Position numbers and translations under genes: made by a program | In this document: positions 34,661 through 45,185 of the stretch, in pieces | Layout: the number at the start of each line of letters is the position of its first letter | Position numbering within the stretch: position 1 is the first letter of the stretch | The notes under the pieces: generated by a model | Told to the model about the DNA's origin: nothing | Database searches by the model: none | The model's input: the letters and a program-made list of their open reading frames with translations, nothing else | NCBI GenBank assembly: GCA_938007965.1 | Contig: CALLMH010000071.1 | Span: forward strand, 1 to 49,620 | DNA from: an uncultured Saprospiraceae bacterium | Lineage (GTDB): Bacteria > Bacteroidota > Bacteroidia > Chitinophagales > Saprospiraceae | Length of the DNA: 49,620 bases | Direction of reading: 5' to 3'

Positions 34661-35959
34661 ATGAAAAAGTTATTCTCAATGATCATCCTATTTTCAATTG
34701 GATTTATTCCATCAGGAAATACTCAAACATTAAATGAAAAAGCCGACGCTAAAGCCTTGGAATTAGAAAAACAAGTGATTGATTGGAGAAGACACTTTCA
34801 TGAAAATCCAGAATTATCTAACCGAGAATTTGAAACTGCAAAACGAATAGCCAAAGAACTAAATGCCATGGGGCTGAAGGTAGATACGGGAATCGCTAAA
34901 ACTGGAGTCATCGGAGTTTTGGATACTGGAAAACCAGGTCCCACTATAGGAATGAGAGCAGATATAGATGGTCTTCCTGTAGTAGAAAGAGCCGACTTAC
35001 CATTCAAATCAACAAAGAAGACGACGTACTTAGGCAATGACGTAGGCGTAATGCATGCTTGTGGTCATGATACACACGTGGCTATGTTGCTAGGAGCGGC
35101 AAAGATACTGACCTCCATGAAAGCGGAACTCAATGGCAAGTTTGTATTCGTGTTCCAACCAGCTGAAGAAGGAGCGCCTCCAGGAGAAGAAGGTGGAGCT
35201 AAACTTATGGTTAAAGAAGGAATAATTGATACATATGGGATTGATGTATTCTTTGGCCAACATATAAGTAGTGGTCTCGAAGCCGGAAAAATCAGATACA
35301 AAGTAGGAGGAATCATGGCTGCATCGGATAGATTTACCATAAAGGTGAAAGGAAAACAAACCCATGGTTCGAGGCCATGGGGAGGTGTAGATCCTATAGT
35401 AACCGCTTCTCAGATCGTAATGGGACTCCAGACTATCATAAGTAGACAGACAGAGTTGACAAAGGAAGCTGCCGTGATCACCGTAGGAAAGATCAGTGGT
35501 GGAGTGAGAAGTAACATCATACCAGAAGAAGTAGAAATGATCGGAACTATCAGAACATTGGATACGGATATGCAAGAGATCATACACGAGAAGATTAAAA
35601 AAACGGCCACGTTGATCGCTGAGGCACAAGGTGCAGAAGCTGAAGTAGATATCCAGATCGGATATCCAGTAACTTATAATAATCCGGAATTGACGAAAAA
35701 AATGTTACAATCACTATTTAATGCCGCAGGTGAGGATAATGTATTTGTAACTCCCGCTGTTACAGGAGCTGAAGATTTTTCATTTTTTGCCAAAGAGGTG
35801 CCTGGATTATATTACTTCGTAGGAGGTAAGACTCCTGGAAACGAAGAAGCTTTTCCGCATCACACTCCTGACTTCTATATCGATGAATCAGGTATGATCG
35901 TCGGCGTAAAAGCTATGTGTCACTTGGCAATCGACTATATGACATCAGCGGGCAAATAA
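34661..35959 (+). CDS. Exported M20 family amidohydrolase
   Basis: A 432-residue metal-dependent hydrolase of the M20D (IAA-amino acid hydrolase/hippurate hydrolase-like) group, with a signal peptide (residues 1-22). After WRRHFHENPELSNREFETA come the metal ligands: Cys-Gly-His in HACGHDTHVAML, the Glu pair in FQPAEEGAPPGEEGG, His in FFGQHISSGL and His in AFPHHTPDFYID. The dimerisation domain spans about 215-330 (VKGKQTHGSRPWGGVDPI). It likely cleaves N-acyl amino acids or small peptides in the periplasm. An EamA transporter gene follows after 6 bases, so export or uptake of the product is a plausible link. Confidence 0.92.
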   Translation: MKKLFSMIILFSIGFIPSGNTQTLNEKADAKALELEKQVIDWRRHFHENPELSNREFETAKRIAKELNAMGLKVDTGIAKTGVIGVLDTGKPGPTIGMRADIDGLPVVERADLPFKSTKKTTYLGNDVGVMHACGHDTHVAMLLGAAKILTSMKAELNGKFVFVFQPAEEGAPPGEEGGAKLMVKEGIIDTYGIDVFFGQHISSGLEAGKIRYKVGGIMAASDRFTIKVKGKQTHGSRPWGGVDPIVTASQIVMGLQTIISRQTELTKEAAVITVGKISGGVRSNIIPEEVEMIGTIRTLDTDMQEIIHEKIKKTATLIAEAQGAEAEVDIQIGYPVTYNNPELTKKMLQSLFNAAGEDNVFVTPAVTGAEDFSFFAKEVPGLYYFVGGKTPGNEEAFPHHTPDFYIDESGMIVGVKAMCHLAIDYMTSAGK

Positions 35960-35965
35960 TCATTT

Positions 35966-36817
35966 ATGGGTATTAAGTGGAAGGCCATAAGGTACATGAT
36001 ATTTAGCATGATGGCTTTTGCAGCAATGAACTTTGTAGTAAAGTACCTGGAATCCTATTCTGCGTGGCAGATTGCATTTTTTAGGGCGGGCGGGACTTTA
36101 TTTATTACCGTTCCTATCATCTTACGTAAGCGGATCAGTATATGGGGCAATGAAAGAAAGCTCCTCATAGCAAGGGCTATTGTCGGCACATCTTCCCTCC
36201 TACTCTATTTCTTAGCGATAAAGATGATGCCGTTAGGTACCTGTGTGACATTTAGATATATGTCGCCGATATTCGCAGCATTGTTTGCATTATGGATTCT
36301 ACGCGAAGAGATTTTACCACTTCAGTGGATTTTCTTTTTTACGTCTATGGCCGGTGTAGCACTTATCAAGGGTTTCGATCCTTCGTTATCCATTTTGGGG
36401 ATGACCTTCGCCATTATATCAGGGGCATTGAGTGGTCTTGTAGTGGTCATCATTCGTAAGATTGGAGATAGAGATGATCCTGTTGTTATTGTCAATTATT
36501 TCATGATGATCTGCACTATTGTCGGATTATTGGGATCTATTAATTCTTGGGTCCAACCTGCAGGTATAGATTGGATTATGCTAGGTTTACTTGGTTTCTT
36601 AGGATTTTTGGGGCAGTATTTTATGACCATTGCGGCACAGATGGAAACCACAGACGTAGTAGCGCCAATGAAGTATATTGAGATTCCATTCACCATATTG
36701 ATCGGAATGACGTTCTTTGGTGAGTCTTATGCTTGGATGAGTGTAGTAGGATTTATGCTTATCATAATAGGATTGATTGCCAATGTCATTTATAAATCAA
36801 AACTTATGAGAAATTGA
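35966..36817 (+). CDS. EamA (DMT) family transporter
   Basis: A 283-residue membrane protein with ten predicted helices in two EamA repeats (about 8-140 and 150-280). Readable parts are MMAFAAMNFVVKYLESYSAWQIAFFRAG, FRYMSPIFAALFALWILREEIL and the second-repeat PMKYIEIPFTILIGMTFFGES. DMT family members export amino acids or other metabolites. It lies 6 bases after the M20 gene, and its stop overlaps the methyltransferase start (TTGA), so the three genes form one operon. Confidence 0.9.
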   Translation: MGIKWKAIRYMIFSMMAFAAMNFVVKYLESYSAWQIAFFRAGGTLFITVPIILRKRISIWGNERKLLIARAIVGTSSLLLYFLAIKMMPLGTCVTFRYMSPIFAALFALWILREEILPLQWIFFFTSMAGVALIKGFDPSLSILGMTFAIISGALSGLVVVIIRKIGDRDDPVVIVNYFMMICTIVGLLGSINSWVQPAGIDWIMLGLLGFLGFLGQYFMTIAAQMETTDVVAPMKYIEIPFTILIGMTFFGESYAWMSVVGFMLIIIGLIANVIYKSKLMRN

Positions 36818-37908
36818 ATAAGCCTCTTAAAATATCAAGATATCCTGCTTCTGATAATAGATCGTTAAAATCATATTCTGCAGCGGATGAATACATACTA
36901 AACTATCTTTCTGAACATAAAATAGACACAGATGAAGTGGCAGTATTCAATGATAGATTCGGTTACCTATCGCTTCATCTTATAGATAATAATCCGACTA
37001 TAATAAGTAATTACAAAAGTCAAGAATATGCCATAATCAACAATGCTGAAGATAATGAAATCGACATCGACAAGCTAAAGTTTCAAAGCCCTCTTGAATC
37101 ATTAACTAATAATATAGATCTCGCAATCATCAAAGTGCCCAAATCTTTGGACTTGTTTAGACTTTACTTGATCCAAATCCATAAATCTTCTACTGAATCT
37201 ACGAGAATCGTTTGTGGATTCATGACGAAGTACTTCACAAAACAAATGCTCACTATCGCCAGTGAATATTTCGATGTGCAAGAGCAAAGTCTAGCATGGA
37301 AGAAATCGAGACTACTTATACTTTCAGTCCCAAAAACGATTGTAAATACTGATATAATAAACACATTACCGCACGAAAATCTTAATGGCCAGGAAGTCAT
37401 CATAAAACAATATTTCGGGGTGTTTTCGGCTAAGCACATAGACTATGCTACACAGTTTTTGATTCAGAACCTAGAGTTGGATTCGGAAGTAGAGCGAGTC
37501 TTAGATGTAGCAAGTGGAAATGGAATTCTTGCATATGAGATTTCGTGCCTCAAGCCTGATGTAGAACTTCATCTTTTGGACGACTCTTATCTAGCAAACG
37601 CATCCGCAAAGATCAATCTGAATGATCAGGAAGCCACATTCCACTATGCTCACAATTTGGTGGATATAGAAAGTGACTACTTTGATCTCGTCGTATGTAA
37701 TCCCCCATTTCACTTCGAACACGAAAACAATATAGATATCGCCCTCGAACTATTTCATGGTATTGCTCGTGTATTGCATGAGGATGGACGGTTTCTATGT
37801 GTAGCGAATCTACATCTAAATTATAAAACGCATCTCAGCAAAATATTTGAGCAAGTAGAAGTTACAGCTATGAATAGCAAGTTTGTAGTATATGAATGTT
37901 GGAAATAA
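36814..37908 (+). CDS. RlmG/RsmC-like rRNA methyltransferase
   Basis: A 364-residue class I SAM-dependent methyltransferase. The N-terminal 190 residues are a degenerate methyltransferase-like domain and the C-terminal part is the active one: RVLDVASGNGILAYEI (SAM motif I) and the NPPF catalytic motif in DLVVCNPPFHFEHENN, close to the end VTAMNSKFVVYECWK. The two-domain arrangement and NPPF are typical of guanine-N2 enzymes RsmC and RlmG; the length is closer to RlmG (23S G1835). The start is TTG, overlapping the EamA stop codon. It is convergent with trmH, only 6 bases apart. Confidence 0.82.
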   Translation: MNKPLKISRYPASDNRSLKSYSAADEYILNYLSEHKIDTDEVAVFNDRFGYLSLHLIDNNPTIISNYKSQEYAIINNAEDNEIDIDKLKFQSPLESLTNNIDLAIIKVPKSLDLFRLYLIQIHKSSTESTRIVCGFMTKYFTKQMLTIASEYFDVQEQSLAWKKSRLLILSVPKTIVNTDIINTLPHENLNGQEVIIKQYFGVFSAKHIDYATQFLIQNLELDSEVERVLDVASGNGILAYEISCLKPDVELHLLDDSYLANASAKINLNDQEATFHYAHNLVDIESDYFDLVVCNPPFHFEHENNIDIALELFHGIARVLHEDGRFLCVANLHLNYKTHLSKIFEQVEVTAMNSKFVVYECWK

Positions 37909-37914
37909 TAGATC

Positions 37915-38442
37915 TCAATGTCTCATCAGTCCTGCGAGATGATGAATAACAATCCCTCCACAAACGGATACATTTAGAGAATGTTTCGTGCCGTATTGGT
38001 CGATTTCTATAGCTCCGTCTATTAATGGTAATATCTCGCTATCTACACCGTTCACCTCATTACCTAGAATTATTGCGAGATTTGGTTTGGTAGGTTTGTA
38101 CTTCATCAATTCTACCGAAGAGTCTGTCTGCTCTATCGCTACAATCTCGAAGTCGTCGGTTCTAAGGCTCGATATAGCCTCCGCTGTCGTATCAAAATAC
38201 TTCCATGATACTGCATCAGTAGCTCCTATGGCTGTTTTAGTTATCTCTCTATTGGGAGGAGTGGCAGATATACCACACAGATATACTTGCGAGACGGCCA
38301 TCGCATCTGATGTTCTGAATATACTTCCTACATTCATCGCCGATCGGATGTTATCAAGCACGACGATCAGTGGCACTTTCTTCACTTCTTGATATTCCTC
38401 TATGCTGACTCTTCCCAGCTCGTGGAGTTTGAGTTTTTTCAT
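37915..38442 (-). CDS. TrmH/SpoU-family RNA methyltransferase
   Basis: A 175-residue SPOUT methyltransferase (2'-O-ribose type). The three motifs are seen: VVLDNIRSAMNVGSIFRTSDA with the catalytic Arg, IILGNEVNGVDSEIL, and KHSLNVSVCGGIVIHHL, which form the trefoil knot that binds SAM. It lacks the extra RNA-binding domain of larger members. Substrate (tRNA or rRNA) cannot be told. It lies 8 bases after pyrG, so it is likely co-transcribed with it. Confidence 0.9.
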   Translation of the reverse strand: MKKLKLHELGRVSIEEYQEVKKVPLIVVLDNIRSAMNVGSIFRTSDAMAVSQVYLCGISATPPNREITKTAIGATDAVSWKYFDTTAEAISSLRTDDFEIVAIEQTDSSVELMKYKPTKPNLAIILGNEVNGVDSEILPLIDGAIEIDQYGTKHSLNVSVCGGIVIHHLAGLMRH

Positions 38443-38450
38443 AGTCAGGC

Positions 38451-40094
<1,644 letters not shown>

Positions 40095-40127
40095 TCAGCT
40101 ACTTCAATAAATCGTCATTACGGGATG

Positions 40128-40135
40128 CAAAGTTA
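40128..40135 (-). promoter_or_regulatory. Candidate -7 promoter element for pyrG
   Basis: TAACTTTG on the minus strand fits TAnnTTTG, 64 bases before the pyrG ATG. No -33 match seen. Confidence 0.42.
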
Positions 40136-40236
40136 CAAAACATTCTGATGGAGTTAAATATTGAAGCTGCAATAAAAATAAATAATTCATATATCTTATA
40201 CTTCAATATTATCCTATGACAATATACTGCTAAATA

Positions 40237-40267
40237 GAAAAAGCACCAATCATAATAGATCAGTGCT
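40237..40267 (-). terminator. Rho-independent terminator after the CDGSH gene
   Basis: On the minus strand AGCACTGATC pairs with GATTGGTGCT (10 bp, two G-U) around TATTAT, followed by TTTTT. It lies 36 bases after the CDGSH stop codon and upstream of the pyrG promoter. Confidence 0.85.
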
Positions 40268-40302
40268 TCGCGTATTTATTATCTATAGAAAAAATGAGAA
40301 AA

Positions 40303-40497
40303 TTATTTATCCCATTCTGTTCCTTTATGACCTCCATCACAAAATGGCTTGTTTTTACTAAGTCCGCATCTGCAGTAGGTCGTCTTATTTTCTTTTACCT
40401 CTACTGTACCATCTGCATGGGTAATCTCGCATGTACCCGACACCATCAATGGTCCTCCAGGTATTACTTTCACTTTGATGTTTTCTTGATTTTCCAT
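40303..40497 (-). CDS. CDGSH iron-sulfur domain protein
   Basis: A 64-residue protein with one CDGSH [2Fe-2S] site. The ligands are the Cys-x-Cys and the Cys-His of [17 protein letters not shown]. Such small soluble bacterial proteins carry a redox-active cluster with three Cys and one His ligands, but have no agreed function. It has its own terminator and is separated from the antiporter operon by 170 bases. Confidence 0.92.
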   Translation of the reverse strand: MENQENIKVKVIPGGPLMVSGTCEITHADGTVEVKENKTTYCRCGLSKNKPFCDGGHKGTEWDK

Positions 40498-40669
40498 AAT
40501 TATATATTTTATTTATTATTTGAATGTAGTTATAAACTGAATGATCTTGTAAAATTTAAACCGCTACGATTTTTGGCAACTCCGATTTGGTATTTCCACG
40601 CCTTAACCCATTTAGTCTAGTCTATTTATCTATATGATTGATCCAATACCGTGGTATGAACCCCTTCTT

Positions 40670-41959
40670 TTACTTCACTTCTGGCACTTTCCACTTAGTC
40701 TCCGCGACGCCGATCGATTGTACTCTTTTGATTGCTTTATTTGCTCTTTTTTTATTGAATATTAGACTACCAGTCATGATCAAACTCGTCCCGATGATAA
40801 TAAACAATAGTATTCCAGAACTAAATCCTGATACGTACATCACCTCTTGCGATATATCATAATATAGTAGGATAGTAATCAATCCCCGTGGAGCGATGTA
40901 TAACTGAGGTACAATATCAGACCCAATAGTCGCTCTAAGTAATATGTATCTGATGATGTAAATCACTGCCAAACAAACCAATGAGATTCCGATGACTGAC
41001 CAACTAGCTATAGTGGAAAATACAATAGTAACTCCAAATATTACAAAGAAAAAAGTCCTAACTACGAAGGCTGTCTCCATCGTAATGACATGTAACCCAT
41101 GATATATTTCATGTGCTTTCTTTTTGTCCAGCCATTTCTTAAATGGCCCTGCAAAGAAAAGTTCCATATTTGCTATTACCAGCCCGAAAACAAGAATGAT
41201 CAATAAAGATGATAAGTGCTGCTGTTTTGCAACTGAGTAGATCAATAGCAATACCGCAATCAACAAGAATAGCTTCGTAGAGGATGTGATCTTTTGAAAA
41301 ATAAATACAATAAGATAAGATGAAACAATAGCAATAACTAGAGTCAGTATCGTCGTAAATATAAATCCTGAGACTCCCCCACCGTGTGATTCTGCCCCAT
41401 CTATATGTACCATACCAATCAAGAAATAGAATAACATTATCCCCAAGATATCTGAAAAAGTACTTTCATATATATGAAATTCTTTCTTATCATTTCTCAA
41501 ATCCACGACACTTGGTATTATTATGGCACTAGAAAGTATCGAAATCGGTGTAGCATAAATCCATGCCATCAATTTACTTTGTTCACAATAACCACCCTCA
41601 AAATCTATAAAATAATGCAATATCTCTGCAGTAACCCAAGTGGACAACAGTAGTCCGACTAGCGCTATACCAAGCGCTAAAAGTATGGGCACGAGTTTAC
41701 TACGTTCTAGCTTCAGCTCTAATGCGGCCTCTAATACGATCATGATAAGTCCCACCGTGCCTAGCAACTTGAGCGTAGGCAAAAAGTCAAAACTAGCCAT
41801 CCCCATAGAGTCCATTCCTAGTTTGAGGCCTACACCTAAAACGATTAACAGCAAAACTGAAGGTACACTCGTCCTTTTAGAAATCTCCCCAAATAGAAAT
41901 GATACGATCAATACGACCGATGCTATAATTATAAACGGGTACGGAGTTGAAAAATCCAT
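40670..41959 (-). CDS. Cation:proton antiporter (CPA1-like)
   Basis: A 429-residue polytopic membrane protein with about 12 helices, of the monovalent cation/proton antiporter fold. The core segment near 138-170 (PISILSSAIIIPSV then ESTFSDILGIM) corresponds to the CPA1 ES-x-x-ND ion-site motif, here with Ser169 in place of Asn and Asp170 kept. It likely exchanges Na+ or K+ for H+ at the inner membrane. No regulatory TrkA domain is present; the tail is short and soluble. It is the third gene of an operon with the MscS-like protein (39-base gap) and the AAA ATPase. Confidence 0.85.
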   Translation of the reverse strand: MDFSTPYPFIIIASVVLIVSFLFGEISKRTSVPSVLLLIVLGVGLKLGMDSMGMASFDFLPTLKLLGTVGLIMIVLEAALELKLERSKLVPILLALGIALVGLLLSTWVTAEILHYFIDFEGGYCEQSKLMAWIYATPISILSSAIIIPSVVDLRNDKKEFHIYESTFSDILGIMLFYFLIGMVHIDGAESHGGGVSGFIFTTILTLVIAIVSSYLIVFIFQKITSSTKLFLLIAVLLLIYSVAKQQHLSSLLIILVFGLVIANMELFFAGPFKKWLDKKKAHEIYHGLHVITMETAFVVRTFFFVIFGVTIVFSTIASWSVIGISLVCLAVIYIIRYILLRATIGSDIVPQLYIAPRGLITILLYYDISQEVMYVSGFSSGILLFIIIGTSLIMTGSLIFNKKRANKAIKRVQSIGVAETKWKVPEVK

Positions 41960-41998
41960 TATTTGTTATTTTTTTTATCTGTGTTATTTAAATCTAGA

Positions 41999-42685
41999 TC
42001 AGTTTGACGCTTTTTCTACATCAAACCCTGCTTTCTCGATATTCTTGATTAAGCTACCTTTATATTTCTGACTTGATACTGTAGTCTTAGTATCAAATTC
42101 ACCATTCATAGTCTGTATCTTTATCTTATCATTGGTCAAAAAGGGAAATTCGAAAATCCTCTTTTCCAATTCAAAAATAGAATCTTCATTACTTCTTTCC
42201 TCCTGATCGCTAATATTCAATGCTACCGGCACCTTTCCCTCTTCGGATAACAATTCGATCTTACCCCCTTTCCAATTACTAAACGAGAAAAACGTTTTCT
42301 GGTGATCCGACGATATATGCATGCCACCGAGATTTATATTGGTAAGACGACCTACTACATCTCCTATTTTTATACGATCTCCCATATGTATATTCGAAAA
42401 ATATAAATTGAATATCGACTTGATGTAGGATAATATGTTCTTCCATATAAATCCAAAAACGACCAATAAGAAGATCAAATGAAAAAATGGATTAATTGCT
42501 AGAAACGATATCGTCACTACACAAAGAATCACACAAAAAAACACGTGGTATCCTATGGAGGAATCCCAAGTATGCCTCTTGAATAAGTGAAATCGGTGTG
42601 CTACCAATAGAGATATGGCTGCGATTATTGCTATCATTATAAACTGATACCAAGACAATAAACTGTAATGTAGTATTTCCTGCAT
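41999..42685 (-). CDS. MscS-like membrane protein
   Basis: A 228-residue membrane protein with three helices (about 13-30, 45-63, 66-84), then a helix and beta domain. SYIKSIFNLYFSNIHMGDRIKIGDVVGRLTNI (87-118) parallels the MscS pore-lining helix and the GDxI beta domain. Where MscS has its conserved IPN motif, this protein has SFSNWKG (134-140). The C-terminal part (160-228) is shorter than the MscS alpha/beta cage and I do not recognise it. It may be a gated ion channel or a sensor. Five bases separate it from the ATPase gene. Confidence 0.65.
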   Translation of the reverse strand: MQEILHYSLLSWYQFIMIAIIAAISLLVAHRFHLFKRHTWDSSIGYHVFFCVILCVVTISFLAINPFFHLIFLLVVFGFIWKNILSYIKSIFNLYFSNIHMGDRIKIGDVVGRLTNINLGGMHISSDHQKTFFSFSNWKGGKIELLSEEGKVPVALNISDQEERSNEDSIFELEKRIFEFPFLTNDKIKIQTMNGEFDTKTTVSSQKYKGSLIKNIEKAGFDVEKASN

Positions 42686-42690
42686 CGATC

Positions 42691-44925
42691 TTAATTTAAA
42701 GCATTTTCAATTGAATAAATAAGCAACGGATTGATAGTGATGACATTGGACTTTATGTAAACCAGGATCTTATTCCCTACCAAATAATCAATACTGTATA
42801 CGAAATCTCGATAATCAATTTCGTTTAAGAACTGTGCTGTATATGTCACCTTTAGATTTTGATAGCACAATATATACCTCAATATGGTCTCGTGCTCTCT
42901 GATCACATCAATGAAATCCTGAGACTTCAGATTTGGATCATAATTTGGGTCATAAAATCTACAATATTCTAACATCGCATGTCCGATATTTCCTCTAGCG
43001 TTTCTGACTATTGCCCCTAGTGTATTTGCGTGCTCAGTATCTGACAAGCCTAATTCTGGAAGTGCTCTGAATCTCATCAATAATGCTTCTTTAATCATCG
43101 CATTACTCATTTGATTAACTTCAATTTGTGACGAAAAAAATAGGTCCATATCCTTGAAACCTTCTAATCTTTTTTTCAAATAAAAACTACAATTGATCAT
43201 GAAGAAAATATCCCCACGGTACTGTTTTATCAGTTTTAGTAGATCACATATATTTTCATACAGGCTTTTCTTTTTTGAGTGCCATAGGCCGAGATCATCA
43301 ATTGCAAGGATTATTTTCTTACCTACGTATTGATATCCTACATTATCTATCACTTCCTTTATCGAATAAGATCCGTCAAATGACCTATTCTTTGTAAAGT
43401 ATGGTTCGCCGGCATTGACTACGATGATATCCTCTTCTAATGAAGCTTGTGACAACATCCCTATTATAGCGGTCTTACCCGTTCCTGTTTTTCCATACAG
43501 TAATACAGAAGCTGCATACCCGTTTTTCCAATGTTTAAAATCCGTAACTATAGGATCTACCAAGTCAGATCTATTTACATTAAATGATTTCCCGAGATAC
43601 CCTTTCTTTAAAAATAACGAAAGCCTATCATCTTCCTTATGGACAAGTAACTTATTGGATATAAATGAATTAAATGGCGTCCTCTCTAGCTCAATATATC
43701 TTGACAGAGACTTTCTCAGCCAATTAAAACTCGATGATTTCGATTTTTTGAAGGTGGACGCGATCCTTTTCTGAGCATCACGGCTTATATTATTTATCTG
43801 TACACTTCCGCTATTAGGAAGAAACAGGTCTTCCTTCTTATAGATAGAAGAAGCAAATAATTCGTCGGTAATATGATTTTCTATTTTATTTAGATTCTCT
43901 TTATACTCTTCTCTAAGTGGAGAGATGCTTTGAGTAATCAACTTACCAAATACTGCTTTCACATCAGTACCCGCGACATCATATTCTTCCTTATTGTCTA
44001 AGATTAGCGCAGAGAGCTTGCTTCTTACTTTGTCTAATGCCGTCAAACTTCGCTCTACCGATAGATTTCGCTTGTTCTCTAGCTCAATAACATGTGGGAA
44101 GATATTAGAAGAAAACCACTTCGCGACTTCAGACTGGACTTCAATAGACTTAAACACCAAGTCACCCGACACCAACGATACGGGAATATTCAGAGAGTTC
44201 TTCTCATTGTAAGAGAGTAACTCCATTGATTCCATATTTTGTAATGTTTCCAATTTTAGATAGGAATCATTTAAGGTATTGATCAATTCTACGATACTTT
44301 CCTTATCACCGGATGGGTATATGGTATCGATTTTTGATGATATTTCATCTATTATTTCGACTGCATCTTCTACTCCCGAAGTTTGTTTTTGGAATTGAAC
44401 ATGAAAATCACGTTTGAACGCATCAAGATTAATTCTTACTTCATTGATCTTGTCGTGACTTCTATATATTTTCTTTAATTGTATATTTAATGCATCAATC
44501 TGTTCCAATATTTCTGGGATAGGACTGTTTTGATGCTCATATTTATTTGATTCTTTATTTGAAGATTGTGTCTGATAAGTATCTACAAGGTTTGTAGAAG
44601 CTTGCTTCAATAAGTCTAATAATTCCGACTTAAATCCTGCAACCACTGACCTCTCATCCTGAGTAAATTGATCATACTTCACTACCGAAAGCAACGAATC
44701 ACGTAACAATATAGTGTAGTCTCTTAAACCTACTGACCATTCGAATACCGTATTGAACTGATCATCGGCAAGCTCTCCACTATCAAGATCTTTCAAAAAG
44801 ACTTCTATCATCTCAATCGTATGATCAGCCTTTTGAAATAACCTATGAGGCGTCAAGTCATCACTACTCATTTGAGTCCACCCTTCCAAATTAGTGAGCA
44901 GTGCCCTATCTTTTTGAACTTCCAT
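42691..44925 (-). CDS. Uncharacterised AAA ATPase with long helical N-terminus
   Basis: A 744-residue protein that I do not recognise as a known family. Residues 1-420 are almost wholly helical with coiled-coil-like heptads and no motif. A P-loop ATPase follows: Walker A LLYGKTGTGKT (475-485), Walker B KIILAIDDLGLW (537-548), sensor-like FFMINCS (574-580). From about 660 a winged-helix-like tail runs to the end. No membrane segment or signal peptide. The domain plan is like that of STAND/Orc-type regulators. It is the first gene of the operon with an MscS-like protein and a cation:proton antiporter, so it may control ion flow through one of them; that is inference from context. Confidence 0.75.
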   Translation of the reverse strand: MEVQKDRALLTNLEGWTQMSSDDLTPHRLFQKADHTIEMIEVFLKDLDSGELADDQFNTVFEWSVGLRDYTILLRDSLLSVVKYDQFTQDERSVVAGFKSELLDLLKQASTNLVDTYQTQSSNKESNKYEHQNSPIPEILEQIDALNIQLKKIYRSHDKINEVRINLDAFKRDFHVQFQKQTSGVEDAVEIIDEISSKIDTIYPSGDKESIVELINTLNDSYLKLETLQNMESMELLSYNEKNSLNIPVSLVSGDLVFKSIEVQSEVAKWFSSNIFPHVIELENKRNLSVERSLTALDKVRSKLSALILDNKEEYDVAGTDVKAVFGKLITQSISPLREEYKENLNKIENHITDELFASSIYKKEDLFLPNSGSVQINNISRDAQKRIASTFKKSKSSSFNWLRKSLSRYIELERTPFNSFISNKLLVHKEDDRLSLFLKKGYLGKSFNVNRSDLVDPIVTDFKHWKNGYAASVLLYGKTGTGKTAIIGMLSQASLEEDIIVVNAGEPYFTKNRSFDGSYSIKEVIDNVGYQYVGKKIILAIDDLGLWHSKKKSLYENICDLLKLIKQYRGDIFFMINCSFYLKKRLEGFKDMDLFFSSQIEVNQMSNAMIKEALLMRFRALPELGLSDTEHANTLGAIVRNARGNIGHAMLEYCRFYDPNYDPNLKSQDFIDVIREHETILRYILCYQNLKVTYTAQFLNEIDYRDFVYSIDYLVGNKILVYIKSNVITINPLLIYSIENALN

Positions 44926-45185
44926 TTTCTTATTCTTGTCATCTTATTGATGAATAAATAATACCCACCACAATTCGTGAACGAACTTAAATCAATATAA
45001 TGTATTGCAAAAATTCAACCACCTTTATTTGCAATATATTTTAATTTATTCAATTACGTAAATGAAAAACAAATGACTTCACTTAAAAATAAATCAGCCT
45101 CGTATCTCTAAACTATCTCAAATATTAAACATTTATTGATCAGTCATTTATATATTTACCACTTCATATAACTAACTACATAGAA

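Noticed and set aside
34486-34686. 66-codon hydrophobic minus-strand frame
   Set aside because: It arises from AT-rich sequence, overlaps the start of the M20 gene and has no promoter or family match.
35090-35629. 179-codon minus-strand frame within the M20 gene
   Set aside because: It lies entirely opposite a well-supported enzyme; residue composition (many Ser, Tyr, Arg, His) is typical of an antisense shadow.
44926-45185. Short dyad ttcgt-ga-acgaa (44974-44985) upstream of the AAA ATPase as an operator
   Set aside because: Five-base arms occur often by chance in a 260-base gap and no promoter element sits next to it.
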